Shown: positions 33,349 through 42,389 of the stretch, piece after piece
How the letters are laid out: each line of letters opens with the position of its first letter
Numbering within the stretch: position 1 is the stretch's first letter
Assembly (NCBI GenBank): GCA_963733945.1
Contig: CAVTFD010000014.1
Coordinates: 124,001 to 188,000, forward strand
Direction of reading: 5' to 3'
DNA length: 64,000 nucleotides
Origin: AP-15 sp963733945
GTDB taxonomy: Bacteria; Pseudomonadota; Alphaproteobacteria; ATCC43930; CGMCC-115725
Made by a program: the position numbers and the translations under genes
The notes under the pieces: generated by a model
Told to the model about the DNA's origin: nothing
Seen by the model: the letters and a program-made list of their open reading frames with translations, nothing else
Database searches by the model: none

Positions 33349-34125
33349 TTGACGATGGGCGATTTTTCGGCTTCTTCGTTTGTTGACTCGCCGCCGAAAT
33401 TGGACGGGCTCGCGGCTCTGTTTCTCGATGTCGACGGTACCCTGCTCGAAATCGCCGCCCGCTCCGACCTTGTCCGGGCGCCGCCGGAGCTACCAGCGTT
33501 GCTCGGTGATTTAGGCGCCGAGCGCGGCGGCGCCTTGGCGCTGATCAGCGGCCGCCCGCTCGCCGAACTCGATCGGCTCTTCCAGCCGTGGTGCGGGGCC
33601 GCTGCTGGGGTGCACGGCAGCGAGCGCCGGCGCGCCGATGGCACTTTCGCCGACCATACCGATGTCGCCGCGACTGTTGCGATAGACCAAATCCGGCCGC
33701 GGCTTACTGCCTTCGCCTGCGCCCGGAGCGGCCTCCTTCTCGAAGACAAGCACAGCGCTTTGGCGCTCCATTACCGCGCTGCGCCGGAACGCGCCGCTGA
33801 GGTTCGCGCTTTGGCGGAGACGCTGTGCAGGCAGGCTGGATCAGTGCTGCGCCTTATCGTCGGCAAGATGGTCGTCGAGTTTCGGCCAAGCGGCACTAAC
33901 AAGGGTACCGCGATCGCCGCCTTTCTCAGCGAGTCGCCGTTTCTCGGACGCCGTCCCGTTTTTTTGGGTGACGACGCGACCGACGAGGACGGCTTTGAGG
34001 AAATCGCTCGACGCGGCGGGGTTGGGATCCGGGTCGGTGAGCCGGCGAAAACACGCGCCAGCTACGCCTTGCCCTCGGTTGCGGCTGTGCTCGCCTGGCT
34101 CGCCGAGGACCCGCACCCGGGCTGA
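33349..34125 (+). CDS. otsB: Trehalose-6-phosphate phosphatase
   Basis: HAD-superfamily phosphatase that converts trehalose 6-phosphate to trehalose. HAD motif I is FLDVDGTLLE near residue 26, motif II LISGRPLAELD, GVHGSERR, motif III K in the LIVGKMVVEFRP segment, and motif IV FLGDDATDEDGFEE. 258 residues. TTG at 33349 has AAGGA with ideal spacing; the ATG two codons later is the alternative. Followed by otsA, 70 nt downstream, then glk: a trehalose/glucose-phosphate operon. Confidence 0.93.
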   Translation: MTMGDFSASSFVDSPPKLDGLAALFLDVDGTLLEIAARSDLVRAPPELPALLGDLGAERGGALALISGRPLAELDRLFQPWCGAAAGVHGSERRRADGTFADHTDVAATVAIDQIRPRLTAFACARSGLLLEDKHSALALHYRAAPERAAEVRALAETLCRQAGSVLRLIVGKMVVEFRPSGTNKGTAIAAFLSESPFLGRRPVFLGDDATDEDGFEEIARRGGVGIRVGEPAKTRASYALPSVAAVLAWLAEDPHPG

Positions 34126-34195
34126 GAAACAAGCGTCTGCGGAACACTCTCGACATCGGCGGCGTTTGGAAGGGAACAGAAAAGGGGGCAAAACT

Positions 34196-35666
34196 ATGGC
34201 GGAGGGCGATATCGTTGCCACCGGGCTATCGAACGCGATGGGGCAACCCTGGGCCGCGCCGGCGGTAAGGTCCGTTCCGGGAGCGGACCGCCGGCTGGTC
34301 GTTGTCTCCAATCGAGTAGCGGCCGACAGCGGCAATCCTGATTCGGGCGGTCTCGCGGTCGCCATCCGCGCGGCCCTCGAACACCACGGTGGCATGTGGT
34401 TCGGTTGGAGTGGAGAAGTCGAGGATGAGGCTGGCAATGCGCCCGTACGCGTCGAGCGCGGCCCTCTCACCTACGCGACCCTAAACTTGTCGCGGCGCGA
34501 CTATAACGAATACTATCTCGGTTTCGCGAACCGCGTGCTTTGGCCGCTGTTTCATTTTCGGGGCTCGCTCGTCGACTATTCCCGGCGAGATTTTGCCGGC
34601 TATCTACGAGTTCAACCGCAGATTTGCCCGCTCATTGGCGCCGATGCTGGCGCCGCAGGACCTGGTCTGGGTCCACGACTATCACTTGATCCCGCTCGGG
34701 CGCGAGCTGCGTCGCCTCGATTGCAGCCAACCGATCGGGTTTTTTCTGCACACGCCGTTTCCCCCGGCCGAGCTGTTGCGGGTGTTGCCAAACCATCGCG
34801 ATCTCGTCGAGGCATTGTGTGCCTATGACCTCGTCGGCTTTCAGACTACGTCGGATCTCCACGGCTTTAGGGACTATCTAATTCGGCTCGCCGGCGCCGA
34901 AGACCTCGGACGCGGCGTGCTGCGAGCGTTCGGCCGGACCTTGCATGCCCAGGTTTTTCCGATCGGCATCGACGCGGCCACCATCGCGGCACAGGCGTCT
35001 GCCGCCGACGGAACCCGTCAAATGCTGCGACTTAGGCAGAGCCTGGGTGACCGGACATTGATGATCGGGGTCGATCGGCTCGACTATTCCAAGGGCTTGC
35101 CTGCGCGGTTCCAGGCCTTCGGGCAGCTCCTCGAAACTTGTCCCGAGACGCGCGGTCGGATCGTCTTCATGCAGATCGCGCCACCATCGCGCTCCGAGGT
35201 TCCAGAGTATCAGGAGATCCGCCGCACCCTCGCCGCCTCGGCCGGCCACATCAACAGTCGCTATGGCGAATTCGACTGGACGCCGCTGCGCTACATCAAT
35301 AAGAGCTTCAATCACAGGGTCCTGGCCGGATTCTTTCGCGCGAGCCGGATCGGGTTAGTAACGCCTTTGCGGGACGGCATGAACCTGGTGGCCAAGGAAT
35401 ATGTGGCCTCGCAACCCGCGACCGATCCGGGGGTGTTGGTGTTGTCGTGCTTTGCCGGCGCGGCGCAAGAACTGGGAGAGGCGGTGCTGGTGAACCCCCA
35501 CGATATCGAGGGCATGGCCGAGGCCATCCGGCTGGGATTGACCATGTCGCTCGGTGAACGCAAAGAGCGGTGGACGTCAATGATGACGACCATCGAGCGC
35601 AAGGACATCAACGCCTGGCGTCAAAGCTTTATCGACGCTCTCTCGGCGAGCGGCGCCCAGTCGTGA
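34196..35666 (+). pseudogene. otsA: Trehalose-6-phosphate synthase with a +1 frameshift
   Basis: GT20 enzyme joining UDP-glucose and glucose 6-phosphate. Frame 1 (ATG 34196) gives RLVVVSNRV, HHGGMWFGWSGE, LWPLFHFRG, SRRDFAGYLRV; an extra C at about 34613 shifts the frame, and frame 2 continues NRRFARSLAPMLAPQDLVWVHDYHLIPLG through RLDYSKGLPARFQAF and LRDGMNLVAKEY to 35666. Corrected length would be about 489 residues, normal for OtsA. The domains are otherwise intact and the flanking otsB and glk are clean, so a sequencing error or a very recent mutation is likely. As given, the reading frame is broken. Confidence 0.85.
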
Positions 35667-36640
35667 CGGCAGCGGGGAATTCGAACGTCGAGGGCGAGAC
35701 CTGGCTGGTCGGCGATATCGGCGCCACCAACGCCCGCTTCGGCCTCGCATCCCCAGGAGGAAACCTACTGCACTGGCACAGTTACGCTTGTGAACGCTAT
35801 CCAACAATCGACGACGCACTGGCCCAATATCTTGGGGAGCGAGCGGGTCTGCCGATGCCGCGCCAGGCGGCGATCGCCGTTGCTTCGCCGGTCACCGGCG
35901 ACTGGGTGGCGATGACCAACCATCCCTGGCGCTTCTCGATCGCGGCGCTGAAGGCGCGGTTCGGCTTTGAACGGCTTGAGGTAATCAACGATTTCACCGC
36001 TCTGGCGCTGGCCTTGCCTCGGCTCGGGCCGGACGATCGGATGACGGTCGGTGGCGGCGCCGCAGTGCCGGGCGTGCCGCTGGCGGTGCTGGGACCGGGA
36101 TCCGGGCTCGGGGTTTCGGGTCTCGTCCCCTGCGGCACCGGATGGGTGGCGCTGACCGGCGAGGGCGGCCACGCGACGATGGCGCCGGCGACCGATCGCG
36201 AAAGCGCTGTGCTCGATCGCATGCGCCGGCATTTCGACCATGTCTCAGCCGAGCGGGTGCTGTCGGGCCCGGGTCTTGTCAACCTCTACAATGCCTTGTC
36301 CGAGATCAACGAGGTCCCGTCGCGCGGCTACACGGCGGCGCAGATCACCGACCTTGCGATGCGCGGCGAGGACCCGGTGTGTGCCGAGACCACAACGATG
36401 TTCTGCGCGATGCTCGGCACCATGGCAGGCAATCTGGCGTTGACCTTGGGTGCGCGCGGCGGCGTCTTCATCGGTGGCGGGATTGTGCCGCGGCTCGGGC
36501 GGTTCTTTGTCAATTCGCCGTTTCGCGCCCGCTTTCAGGCGATGGGCCGGTTCGAGTCCTATCTTGCCGTAATCCCGACTCATGTCGTGACCCATCAGCT
36601 GCCCGCTTTTCTCGGCTGCGCCGCCGTGCTCGCGAGCTGA
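35663..36640 (+). CDS. glk: Glucokinase (ROK-independent bacterial type)
   Basis: ATP-dependent phosphorylation of glucose to glucose 6-phosphate. 325 residues; phosphate-1 motif VGDIGATNARFGL near residue 13, INDFTALALAL, GPGSGLGVSGL, GEGGHATMAPAT and GGGIVPRLGRFF. GTG at 35663 overlaps the otsA stop as GTGA; a longer upstream frame is otsA sequence. Providing glucose 6-phosphate for OtsA is a natural partner function, and the operon may recycle glucose released from trehalose. Confidence 0.94.
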   Translation: MTAAGNSNVEGETWLVGDIGATNARFGLASPGGNLLHWHSYACERYPTIDDALAQYLGERAGLPMPRQAAIAVASPVTGDWVAMTNHPWRFSIAALKARFGFERLEVINDFTALALALPRLGPDDRMTVGGGAAVPGVPLAVLGPGSGLGVSGLVPCGTGWVALTGEGGHATMAPATDRESAVLDRMRRHFDHVSAERVLSGPGLVNLYNALSEINEVPSRGYTAAQITDLAMRGEDPVCAETTTMFCAMLGTMAGNLALTLGARGGVFIGGGIVPRLGRFFVNSPFRARFQAMGRFESYLAVIPTHVVTHQLPAFLGCAAVLAS

Positions 36641-36662
36641 CGGGATCGGACGACAGGACGCT

Positions 36663-36691
36663 TTGACGGCTCGCGTTCGATCGGCGATACG
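36663..36691 (+). promoter_or_regulatory. Candidate promoter of the D-glutamate/murL-murD2 operon
   Basis: TTGACG (36663-36668), a 17-nt spacer and GATACG (36686-36691) give a plausible sigma70-type promoter about 30 nt before the DUF1445 start, in the 80-nt gap after glk. The -35 is strong and the -10 weak (3 of 6). This would let the unit be transcribed separately from otsBA-glk. Confidence 0.5.
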
Positions 36692-36720
36692 ATCAAGCGC
36701 CTTCCGATTAGGATCAGGTG

Positions 36721-37521
36721 ATGAGCGCACCAACAGATCGAGCTATCCAAGCCGGCACGCGTGAGCGCTGGCGCATTCGCTCTGGGGACTTTTCCGGCCC
36801 GACGGCGGGGCTGGCGGCCGGCAACGTCCAGGCCAATCTGGTGATCCTGCCCAAGGCGCTGGCGCATGATTTTCTACGTTTCGCACAGGCCAACCCCAAG
36901 CCTTGCCCGGTGCTGGCGGTTTCCGAACCGGGCGATCCCGGCCTGCCGAGCCTCGGCGAGGATCTCGACATTCGCACCGATATGCCGAAGTATCGGGTGT
37001 GGCGCGATGGCGAACTGGTTGCGGAGCCGTTCGATGTTCGTCACGTGTGGCGCGACGACTTGGTCAGTTTCGCGCTTGGCTGTTCGTTTTCGTTCGAGCA
37101 GGCATTGATCGAGGAAGGGATCGAGCTGCGCCATATGACTTGCGGGTCGAACGTGCCGATGTACCGAACCAGTATCCGCTGCATTCCAGCCGGTCCGTTT
37201 GCCGGGCCGCTCGTCGTCTCGATGCGGCCGTTGGCTCCCGCCGATGCGATCCGGGCGATTCAGATCACCTCGCGCTTCCCGTCGGTGCATGGTGCGCCGG
37301 TGCATATCGGGCTGCCAGAGGCGATCGGCATCGAGGATCTGGCAACGCCAGATTACGGGGATAGTCTTCCGATGCGAGAAGGCGAATTGCCGGTGTTCTG
37401 GGCTTGCGGGGTCACCCCACAGGCGGTGATCGCCGAAGTGAAGCCCGATTTCTGCATCACCCACGCGCCGGGCTCGATGCTGATCACCGATCTGCTCAAC
37501 ACGAAGCTGGCGAGCCTGTAG
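36721..37521 (+). CDS. DUF1445 protein, homolog of the N-terminal half of D-glutamate cyclase
   Basis: 266 residues of the PF07286 family, often annotated 'putative hydro-lyase'. Signature segments in order: GNVQANLVILPKALAHDFL, the SFALGCSFSFEQALIEEGI box near residue 120, the CGSNVPMYRTSI box, GPLVVSMRPL, SRFPSVHGAPVHIG, and PVFWACGVTPQAV near the end. In mammals this family is fused to DUF4392 in mitochondrial D-glutamate cyclase (DGLUCY), which makes 5-oxo-D-proline from D-Glu; here the partner domain is the next gene, 12 nt downstream. AGGA lies seven bases before the ATG. Function as cyclase is inferred from the fusion and context. Confidence 0.85.
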   Translation: MSAPTDRAIQAGTRERWRIRSGDFSGPTAGLAAGNVQANLVILPKALAHDFLRFAQANPKPCPVLAVSEPGDPGLPSLGEDLDIRTDMPKYRVWRDGELVAEPFDVRHVWRDDLVSFALGCSFSFEQALIEEGIELRHMTCGSNVPMYRTSIRCIPAGPFAGPLVVSMRPLAPADAIRAIQITSRFPSVHGAPVHIGLPEAIGIEDLATPDYGDSLPMREGELPVFWACGVTPQAVIAEVKPDFCITHAPGSMLITDLLNTKLASL

Positions 37522-37533
37522 CGGTCGTCGGCG

Positions 37534-38454
37534 ATGGCGGGACGCGCCGACCATCGGGTACTCGTCGATCGGATCGAGCGGCTGATCCAAACCGACGTCG
37601 GACGTAATATCGGCCCGTTATGCGATGCCGCGAGTGGTGGGTTGTGGGGTGCGGTCTCGGCCTTGGCGGCAGCGAAGCCTTGCCGGGTGGGGCTGATCAC
37701 CGGGTTTTACGTTCCGACGGGTTCGCCGCCGGCCGCGGAAACCGACGGGCCGGTCGGCGCGGCCCTCTTGGCCAGAGGGTTAACCGCGGTGGGGACGCCA
37801 TGCCGACTGGCGACCGACGAACCGTGCAGTAACGCGTGCGAAGTCGCCTTGGTCGCTGCCCGTGCGTTTGATGTACCCGTCGATACGGTCGCGATCGGCG
37901 CGGCGCTGACCCCGCTGATCGAGAGTTGGCGAGCCGCGGGGATCACCCGTGCGATCTCGATCGAGCGCTGCGGGCGCAGCGCTGACGGCGCGCCGCGAAA
38001 CATGCGCGGTCTCGACATCGGCGCCCATACAGCGGCGCTCGACGACCTGTTCACAGCCGGGCCGTGGCAGACGATCGCGGTCGGCGACGGCGGCAACGAG
38101 ATCGGCATGGGCGCGCTGCCGCGAGCCCTGATCGCCCAATATGTCACGCATGGCGAGACGATCGCCTGCGTTACCCCGGCTCAGCATCTGATCGTGGCCG
38201 GCGTCTCGCATTGGGGGGCCTATGCGCTGCTCGGGGCGCTCGCGGTTCTGCGCACGGACTGGCGGGACCAGCTATTGGAATGCCTCGACGAGGGACTAGA
38301 GCGGCGGGTGCTCGAGGCCACGCTGGCGAACGGGCCGGCGGTCGACGGCGTCTCGCGGCGCCAGACGCCGACGATCGACAATCTCGATCTCGCCGCCCAC
38401 AACGAAAAACTGCGAGCGATCCGTACGCTCGCTGAGGGCGGGCATGCGGTATAG
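37534..38454 (+). CDS. DUF4392 protein, homolog of the C-terminal half of D-glutamate cyclase
   Basis: 306 residues of PF14336. Visible motifs: LITGFYVPTGSPPAAETDGPVG (ETDGP near residues 69-73), SIERCGR near 142-148 followed by DGAPRNMRGLDIG, GDGGNEIGMG at 184-193 and GVSHWGAYAL at 223-232. These are the hallmark segments of the C-terminal region of D-glutamate cyclase. With the adjacent DUF1445 gene it reproduces the mammalian two-domain enzyme as two polypeptides. It overlaps murL by 11 nt, so synthesis of the two is coupled. Substrate specificity (D-Glu or another amino acid) is not proven. Confidence 0.85.
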   Translation: MAGRADHRVLVDRIERLIQTDVGRNIGPLCDAASGGLWGAVSALAAAKPCRVGLITGFYVPTGSPPAAETDGPVGAALLARGLTAVGTPCRLATDEPCSNACEVALVAARAFDVPVDTVAIGAALTPLIESWRAAGITRAISIERCGRSADGAPRNMRGLDIGAHTAALDDLFTAGPWQTIAVGDGGNEIGMGALPRALIAQYVTHGETIACVTPAQHLIVAGVSHWGAYALLGALAVLRTDWRDQLLECLDEGLERRVLEATLANGPAVDGVSRRQTPTIDNLDLAAHNEKLRAIRTLAEGGHAV

Positions 38455-39769
38455 CGAGTTTGTATTCGAAAGCTACGCGTATGACCCGGCGCGCGCTTTG
38501 CTGTCGCTGCGCTATCGCTTTGCCGACGGGCCGCGGTTCGAAGAACAGCTGATCTTCGATTTTCCGTCACGGACGCGATCGTCCGACGCCGATGCGGCGC
38601 TCGACCGCATCTTTCGGCTGATCTTCCTGTTCTCCGGCGTCAGCTACTACAAGACATTCGTGCCGCCGAGGCTGGTTTGCGAAGCGTTCCCGTTGGACCG
38701 ACAGACTGCCGAATTTCTGCAAAACTTTTATGAAAAGGGCCTCGCCGAATTCGCATGGGAAAACCGGATATCGCTGCGAGGCCATTGCAAATTTGATTTC
38801 GACCCGATCGCACCACGGGCGCCGATTGCGCTCGAACTGCCCCGGCGCACCTGCGTGCCCGTCGGCGGCGGCAAGGATTCGGTTGTCACTGTTGAATGCC
38901 TGAAAGCCGCCGGCGAGGACCTCGTGCTGTTCTCGTTGGGCGATGCTCAGCCGATTGCCGCCTGCATCGCCGAGGCCGGCCTGCCGTTCATCCGGGTTAG
39001 CCGCCGGCTCGACCCCGGCCTGTTAAAGCTCAACGACGGCGGCGCGCTGAACGGTCACGTTCCGATCACCGGGATCTTGAGCGCGATCGTGCTGGCCTGC
39101 GCCGTGCTATCGGGTTTCGACACGATCGTGATGTCGAACGAACACTCGGCCAGTGCGCCGAACCTGACGGTTGACGGCGTGGCGATCAACCATCAGTTCA
39201 GCAAGTCGCTGGGGTTTGAGCGGGATTTCGCTGATTACATCGCAAACCAGATTTCGCCGGATATCGCCTATTTTTCGCTGTTGCGGCCATTGTCGGAAAT
39301 CGAGATCGCCCGACGTTTCGCTCGGTACCGGCGGTATTTCGGAAGCTTCCGCAGCTGTAACACCGCGTTTCGGCAATCGCCGGCCGAGCGCGGCCAGCAC
39401 TGGTGCTGCGATTGTCCGAAATGCCGCTTCGTGTTCCTGGCTTTGGCGCCGTCCATCGCCAAACTTGAGCTGATCACGATCTTTGGCCACGACCTGCTCG
39501 ATGACGAGACCCAATGCGATGGGTTTGCCGCGCTGTGCGGCTTGCGCGAGCACAAGCCGTTCGAATGCGTCGGCGAGATCGCCGAGAGCGCCGCGGTAAT
39601 GGCGCATCTGAGTGACCATTCCGATTGGCGAAAGGATGCCGTCGTGCGTCGGCTGCATGCCCTATTCCCGTCACTGCGGAAGGCCGACCGTTATCGAGCT
39701 CTATTCGAGGTACGGCACCCGCACCGGGTTCCGCAAAGATTCATGGCCATGCTCGATGCGTGCGGCTGA
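38444..39769 (+). CDS. murL: UDP-MurNAc-L-Ala-L-Glu epimerase MurL
   Basis: 441 residues matching MurL, the ATP- and Mg-dependent epimerase described in Xanthomonas oryzae that inverts the terminal L-Glu of UDP-MurNAc-L-Ala-L-Glu to D-Glu. A PP-loop-like nucleotide site VPVGGGKDSVVTVE lies at residues 138-151, with MSNEHSASAPN near 230-240, NHQFSKS near 249, and a cysteine cluster CCDCPKC at 321-327. GAGG precedes the ATG; it overlaps the DUF4392 gene by 11 nt and murD2 by 14 nt, indicating one operon. Together with MurD2 it replaces MurD plus glutamate racemase. Confidence 0.92.
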   Translation: MRYSEFVFESYAYDPARALLSLRYRFADGPRFEEQLIFDFPSRTRSSDADAALDRIFRLIFLFSGVSYYKTFVPPRLVCEAFPLDRQTAEFLQNFYEKGLAEFAWENRISLRGHCKFDFDPIAPRAPIALELPRRTCVPVGGGKDSVVTVECLKAAGEDLVLFSLGDAQPIAACIAEAGLPFIRVSRRLDPGLLKLNDGGALNGHVPITGILSAIVLACAVLSGFDTIVMSNEHSASAPNLTVDGVAINHQFSKSLGFERDFADYIANQISPDIAYFSLLRPLSEIEIARRFARYRRYFGSFRSCNTAFRQSPAERGQHWCCDCPKCRFVFLALAPSIAKLELITIFGHDLLDDETQCDGFAALCGLREHKPFECVGEIAESAAVMAHLSDHSDWRKDAVVRRLHALFPSLRKADRYRALFEVRHPHRVPQRFMAMLDACG

Positions 39770-41117
39770 ACTGGGCGCGTCGCGAGTCGCGATTTGGGGG
39801 CTCGGCCGCGAAGGCCGGGCGGCGATTAGGTTTTTGCGCGCGCGGCACCCGAAATTGTCTTTGTTGCTGCTCGACGACGCCGGAAACGACGAAGCGCCGC
39901 GCGAATTCGATGGCATCGACTGCGTCTTTCGCGCCGAGCAGATCGCCCGCGTTCTCAATGATGTCGATGTGATCGTCAAATCACCCGGGGTCAGCCTCTA
40001 TCGCCCCGAAATCGAGACCGCGCGCCACAACGGCATCAAAATTACCTCGTTACTGAACCTGTGGTTCGCCGAGCGAATCGCTGTGACAACAATCTGCGTC
40101 ACCGGAACCAAGGGCAAGAGCACGACCGCGTCATTGATCGCGCACATGCTGGGCAAGCTCGGCCGCCGGGCGGCGCTGGTCGGCAATATCGGCGTTCCGA
40201 TTACTGAGATCGACCCGGCGACGGCCGATTACGCGGTCGTCGAGGTGTCCAGCTATCAGGCGGCGGATTTCGACGGGGTCTGCGATGTGGCGGTATTGAC
40301 CTCGCTGTTTCCGGAACACATCGACTGGCACCGCACTATCGACGCCTATTATTGCGACAAACTCAACCTGTTGCGCCACAGCCAGCAGGCGGTCGTCAAC
40401 CTTGAGGCGGCGTCTACGATCGGCGAACTCGCCCAAACGTCACTGCCACGGGCATTCTACTTCAACGACGAGCGCGGCATCCGTTTCCGCGGCGCCGATA
40501 TCTTCAACCCGCGAGGACGGATCGGCGAAATCTGCAATCGCTACCTCGTCAGGCCGCACAACGCCTCGAACGTATGCGCAGCGCTGACCGTCGCGAAATT
40601 GCTCAACATCGACCTCGCCGCCGCCCTCGATGCTACGGGCGACTTTGCGGCATTGCCTCATCGCCAGCAGGAGCTCGGCGAAATCGACGGCGTGCTGTTT
40701 GTCGACGACAGCATCTCGACCGCACCTGAATCGGCGATCGCGGCGCTTTCGGTTTATGCCGGCCGAGACATCACCGTGATCGTCGGCGGCCATGACCGCG
40801 GTATCGACTATGACAAGCTGGTCACGACCTTGGCGCAAGGCGCGGCTCGCGCGGTCATCTGCCTCGGCGCCAGCGGGGAACGGATCCATGCCGGGTTGCG
40901 CGCCGTTGCCGAAGAACGGCCCGAGGCGTTCACCACCTACCGGGCTCAATCGATGGAAGAGGCGGTCGCCTATGCCAAGCAGGTGACGCCGGCGGGCGGC
41001 GTGGTGCTGCTGTCGCCGGCAGCGCCTAGCTATGGCTACTATCGGGACTTCGCCGAACGGGGCCGCGACTTCGCCGCCAAAATCGGGTGGGCGCCGAGCG
41101 GAGCGGAGGGCGCGTGA
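39756..41117 (+). CDS. murD2: UDP-MurNAc-L-Ala--L-Glu ligase MurD2
   Basis: 453-residue Mur ligase of the MurD2 type, which adds L-Glu (not D-Glu) to UDP-MurNAc-L-Ala. N-terminal nucleotide domain VAIWGLGREGRAAIRFL, SPGVSLYRPE, P-loop VTGTKGKSTTASLIAHML at 115-132 (GTKGKST where MurD has GTNGKTT), GNIGVPITE, VVEVSSYQ, SLFPEHIDWH and, in the C-terminal domain, FVDDSISTAPESAIAAL and GGHDRGIDY. The ATG at 39756 overlaps murL by 14 nt. It is the only MurD-like gene in the window; the dcw cluster has none at its usual place, so this should be the essential Glu-adding ligase. Confidence 0.92.
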   Translation: MRAAELGASRVAIWGLGREGRAAIRFLRARHPKLSLLLLDDAGNDEAPREFDGIDCVFRAEQIARVLNDVDVIVKSPGVSLYRPEIETARHNGIKITSLLNLWFAERIAVTTICVTGTKGKSTTASLIAHMLGKLGRRAALVGNIGVPITEIDPATADYAVVEVSSYQAADFDGVCDVAVLTSLFPEHIDWHRTIDAYYCDKLNLLRHSQQAVVNLEAASTIGELAQTSLPRAFYFNDERGIRFRGADIFNPRGRIGEICNRYLVRPHNASNVCAALTVAKLLNIDLAAALDATGDFAALPHRQQELGEIDGVLFVDDSISTAPESAIAALSVYAGRDITVIVGGHDRGIDYDKLVTTLAQGAARAVICLGASGERIHAGLRAVAEERPEAFTTYRAQSMEEAVAYAKQVTPAGGVVLLSPAAPSYGYYRDFAERGRDFAAKIGWAPSGAEGA

Positions 41118-41383
41118 TAAGACCACGATCATGTATGCGTCAGTGCTCGGGCCCGGCGATAGCGATGCTCTGTGTGATCCTGGTCGGCGGGGTGGCGGCC
41201 GGATGCGCCGGGAAGCCTTACCTGTCGAGCGGGGACGCGAACTCCGCCGCGGTCGGCTATAGCGGCAACGACCCGGCGGTCGCTACTGCCGTGGCAAAAG
41301 ACGCATGCGCCCGGTATGAGCGGGTGCCGCGTTTTTTGAGTGCGCAAGAAAACGTCGCTTATTTCGCCTGCGAGCACCCGTAG
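41114..41383 (+). CDS. Small predicted lipoprotein coupled to murD2
   Basis: 89 residues starting at a GTG that overlaps the murD2 stop (GTGA). A hydrophobic stretch AIAMLCVILVGGVAAGC ends in a lipobox-like VAAGC, predicting export and lipidation. The short mature part includes two further cysteines (DACARYERV, YFACEHP). No family recognised. Its coupling to murD2 suggests a role linked to wall precursor or D-Glu metabolism, but no function can be stated. A start at the internal ATG would still leave the signal intact. Confidence 0.7.
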   Translation: MIRPRSCMRQCSGPAIAMLCVILVGGVAAGCAGKPYLSSGDANSAAVGYSGNDPAVATAVAKDACARYERVPRFLSAQENVAYFACEHP

Positions 41384-41588
41384 CGCTCTGCGGTCTGGTC
41401 GATCAGTGGCAAAAGACTGTGAATAGGGGACAAGTGTGCCCCCCCTCATCGCCGTTGCGCCTCGTCGTGCTGTGGCTTAAGCGGGGACCAATCCGCGCCT
41501 GACGGTTGTCGGCAGTCCCTCCGGTGCTGCCGTTGATCCCCAGCGGGCATTGCGCCCCGACGCCAACGATAGGAAAGGCGAGCCCTCG

Positions 41589-42215
41589 ATGACGATCGAA
41601 CTCCACACCTGGAACACTCCGAACGGCCGCAAGATCAGCGTCGCGCTCGAAGAGATGGGCCTGACCTACACGGTGCACCCGATCAATATCTCCAAGGGCG
41701 AGCAATTCGCCCCCGAATTTCTGAAGATCAGCCCGAACAACCGGATCCCGGCGATCGTCGATCCCGAGGGTCCAGGGCGCCAGCCGATCAGCATCTTCGA
41801 GTCAGGCGCGATCCTGATCTATCTCGGCGAAAAGACCGGCAAATTCTGGCCCACCGATCTGCGCCGGCAAGTGCCGGTGCTGGAGTGGCTGATGTGGCAG
41901 ATGGGCGGCTTTGGCCCGATGCCCGGACAGGTGCATCATTTTTTGCAGGTCAAGGACGAGCGGGACCGGCGTTACGGTCTCGAGCGTTACTCGAAGGAGA
42001 CCCGCCGACTCTATGGCGTGCTCGACAAGCGGCTCGGCGAGGTCGAATTCGTCGGCGGGGATATCTCGATTGCTGATTTCGCGATCCTTGGTTGGGCTTG
42101 GCGGCACGAGCGTCATCAGGTCGATCTCGACGACTTTCCCAATGTCAAGCGCTGGTACGAGACGATCATGGCCCGCCCCGGCGTACAGCGCGGATTTGCC
42201 GTCAATTTGAGCTAG
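41589..42215 (+). CDS. Glutathione S-transferase family protein (YfcG-like)
   Basis: 208 residues. N-terminal thioredoxin-fold domain with HTWNTPNGRKISVALEEMGL, ISPNNRIPAIVDP and the glutathione-binding ESGAILIYLGEK; helical C-terminal domain with the ISIADFAILGWAWRHE motif. The TPN near the N-terminus is typical of Nu-class GSTs (YfcG, YghU), which act as disulfide-bond reductases. AGGAAAGG precedes the ATG. Stands alone after the murL-murD2 operon; the 205-nt gap before it has only a short GGGGACA/TGTGCCCC inverted repeat at about 41426-41440. Confidence 0.9.
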   Translation: MTIELHTWNTPNGRKISVALEEMGLTYTVHPINISKGEQFAPEFLKISPNNRIPAIVDPEGPGRQPISIFESGAILIYLGEKTGKFWPTDLRRQVPVLEWLMWQMGGFGPMPGQVHHFLQVKDERDRRYGLERYSKETRRLYGVLDKRLGEVEFVGGDISIADFAILGWAWRHERHQVDLDDFPNVKRWYETIMARPGVQRGFAVNLS

Positions 42216-42389
42216 GGCGCGGTAACGGCCGGCGGATCGGCAGCCCTCGCCCAAAAGGGTGCGCGAGGCAGCGACACTCCCGTACCTCCGCGTAAGCGAG
42301 GAAGATAGGGAGAATGGGCTCACAGCATCACCTCGGTTCGGCGAGTTGTTCTACCCGCAGGAGAATTCGTGTAGCCTCTGCTTTCCCCA

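Noticed and set aside
31346..38454. One operon from N-formylglutamate amidohydrolase to the D-glutamate genes
   Set aside because: Gaps of 54-165 nt and a candidate promoter after glk separate the groups, and phhA/otsBA/glk have unrelated functions.
36641..41383. Biosynthetic gene cluster for a D-amino acid product
   Set aside because: All genes are explained by peptidoglycan precursor and D-Glu chemistry; no synthetase, carrier or tailoring enzymes are present.
41384..41588. Terminator or REP fragment around the GGGGACA/TGTGCCCC palindrome
   Set aside because: Short imperfect stem, no T-run, single copy; not enough to call a feature.
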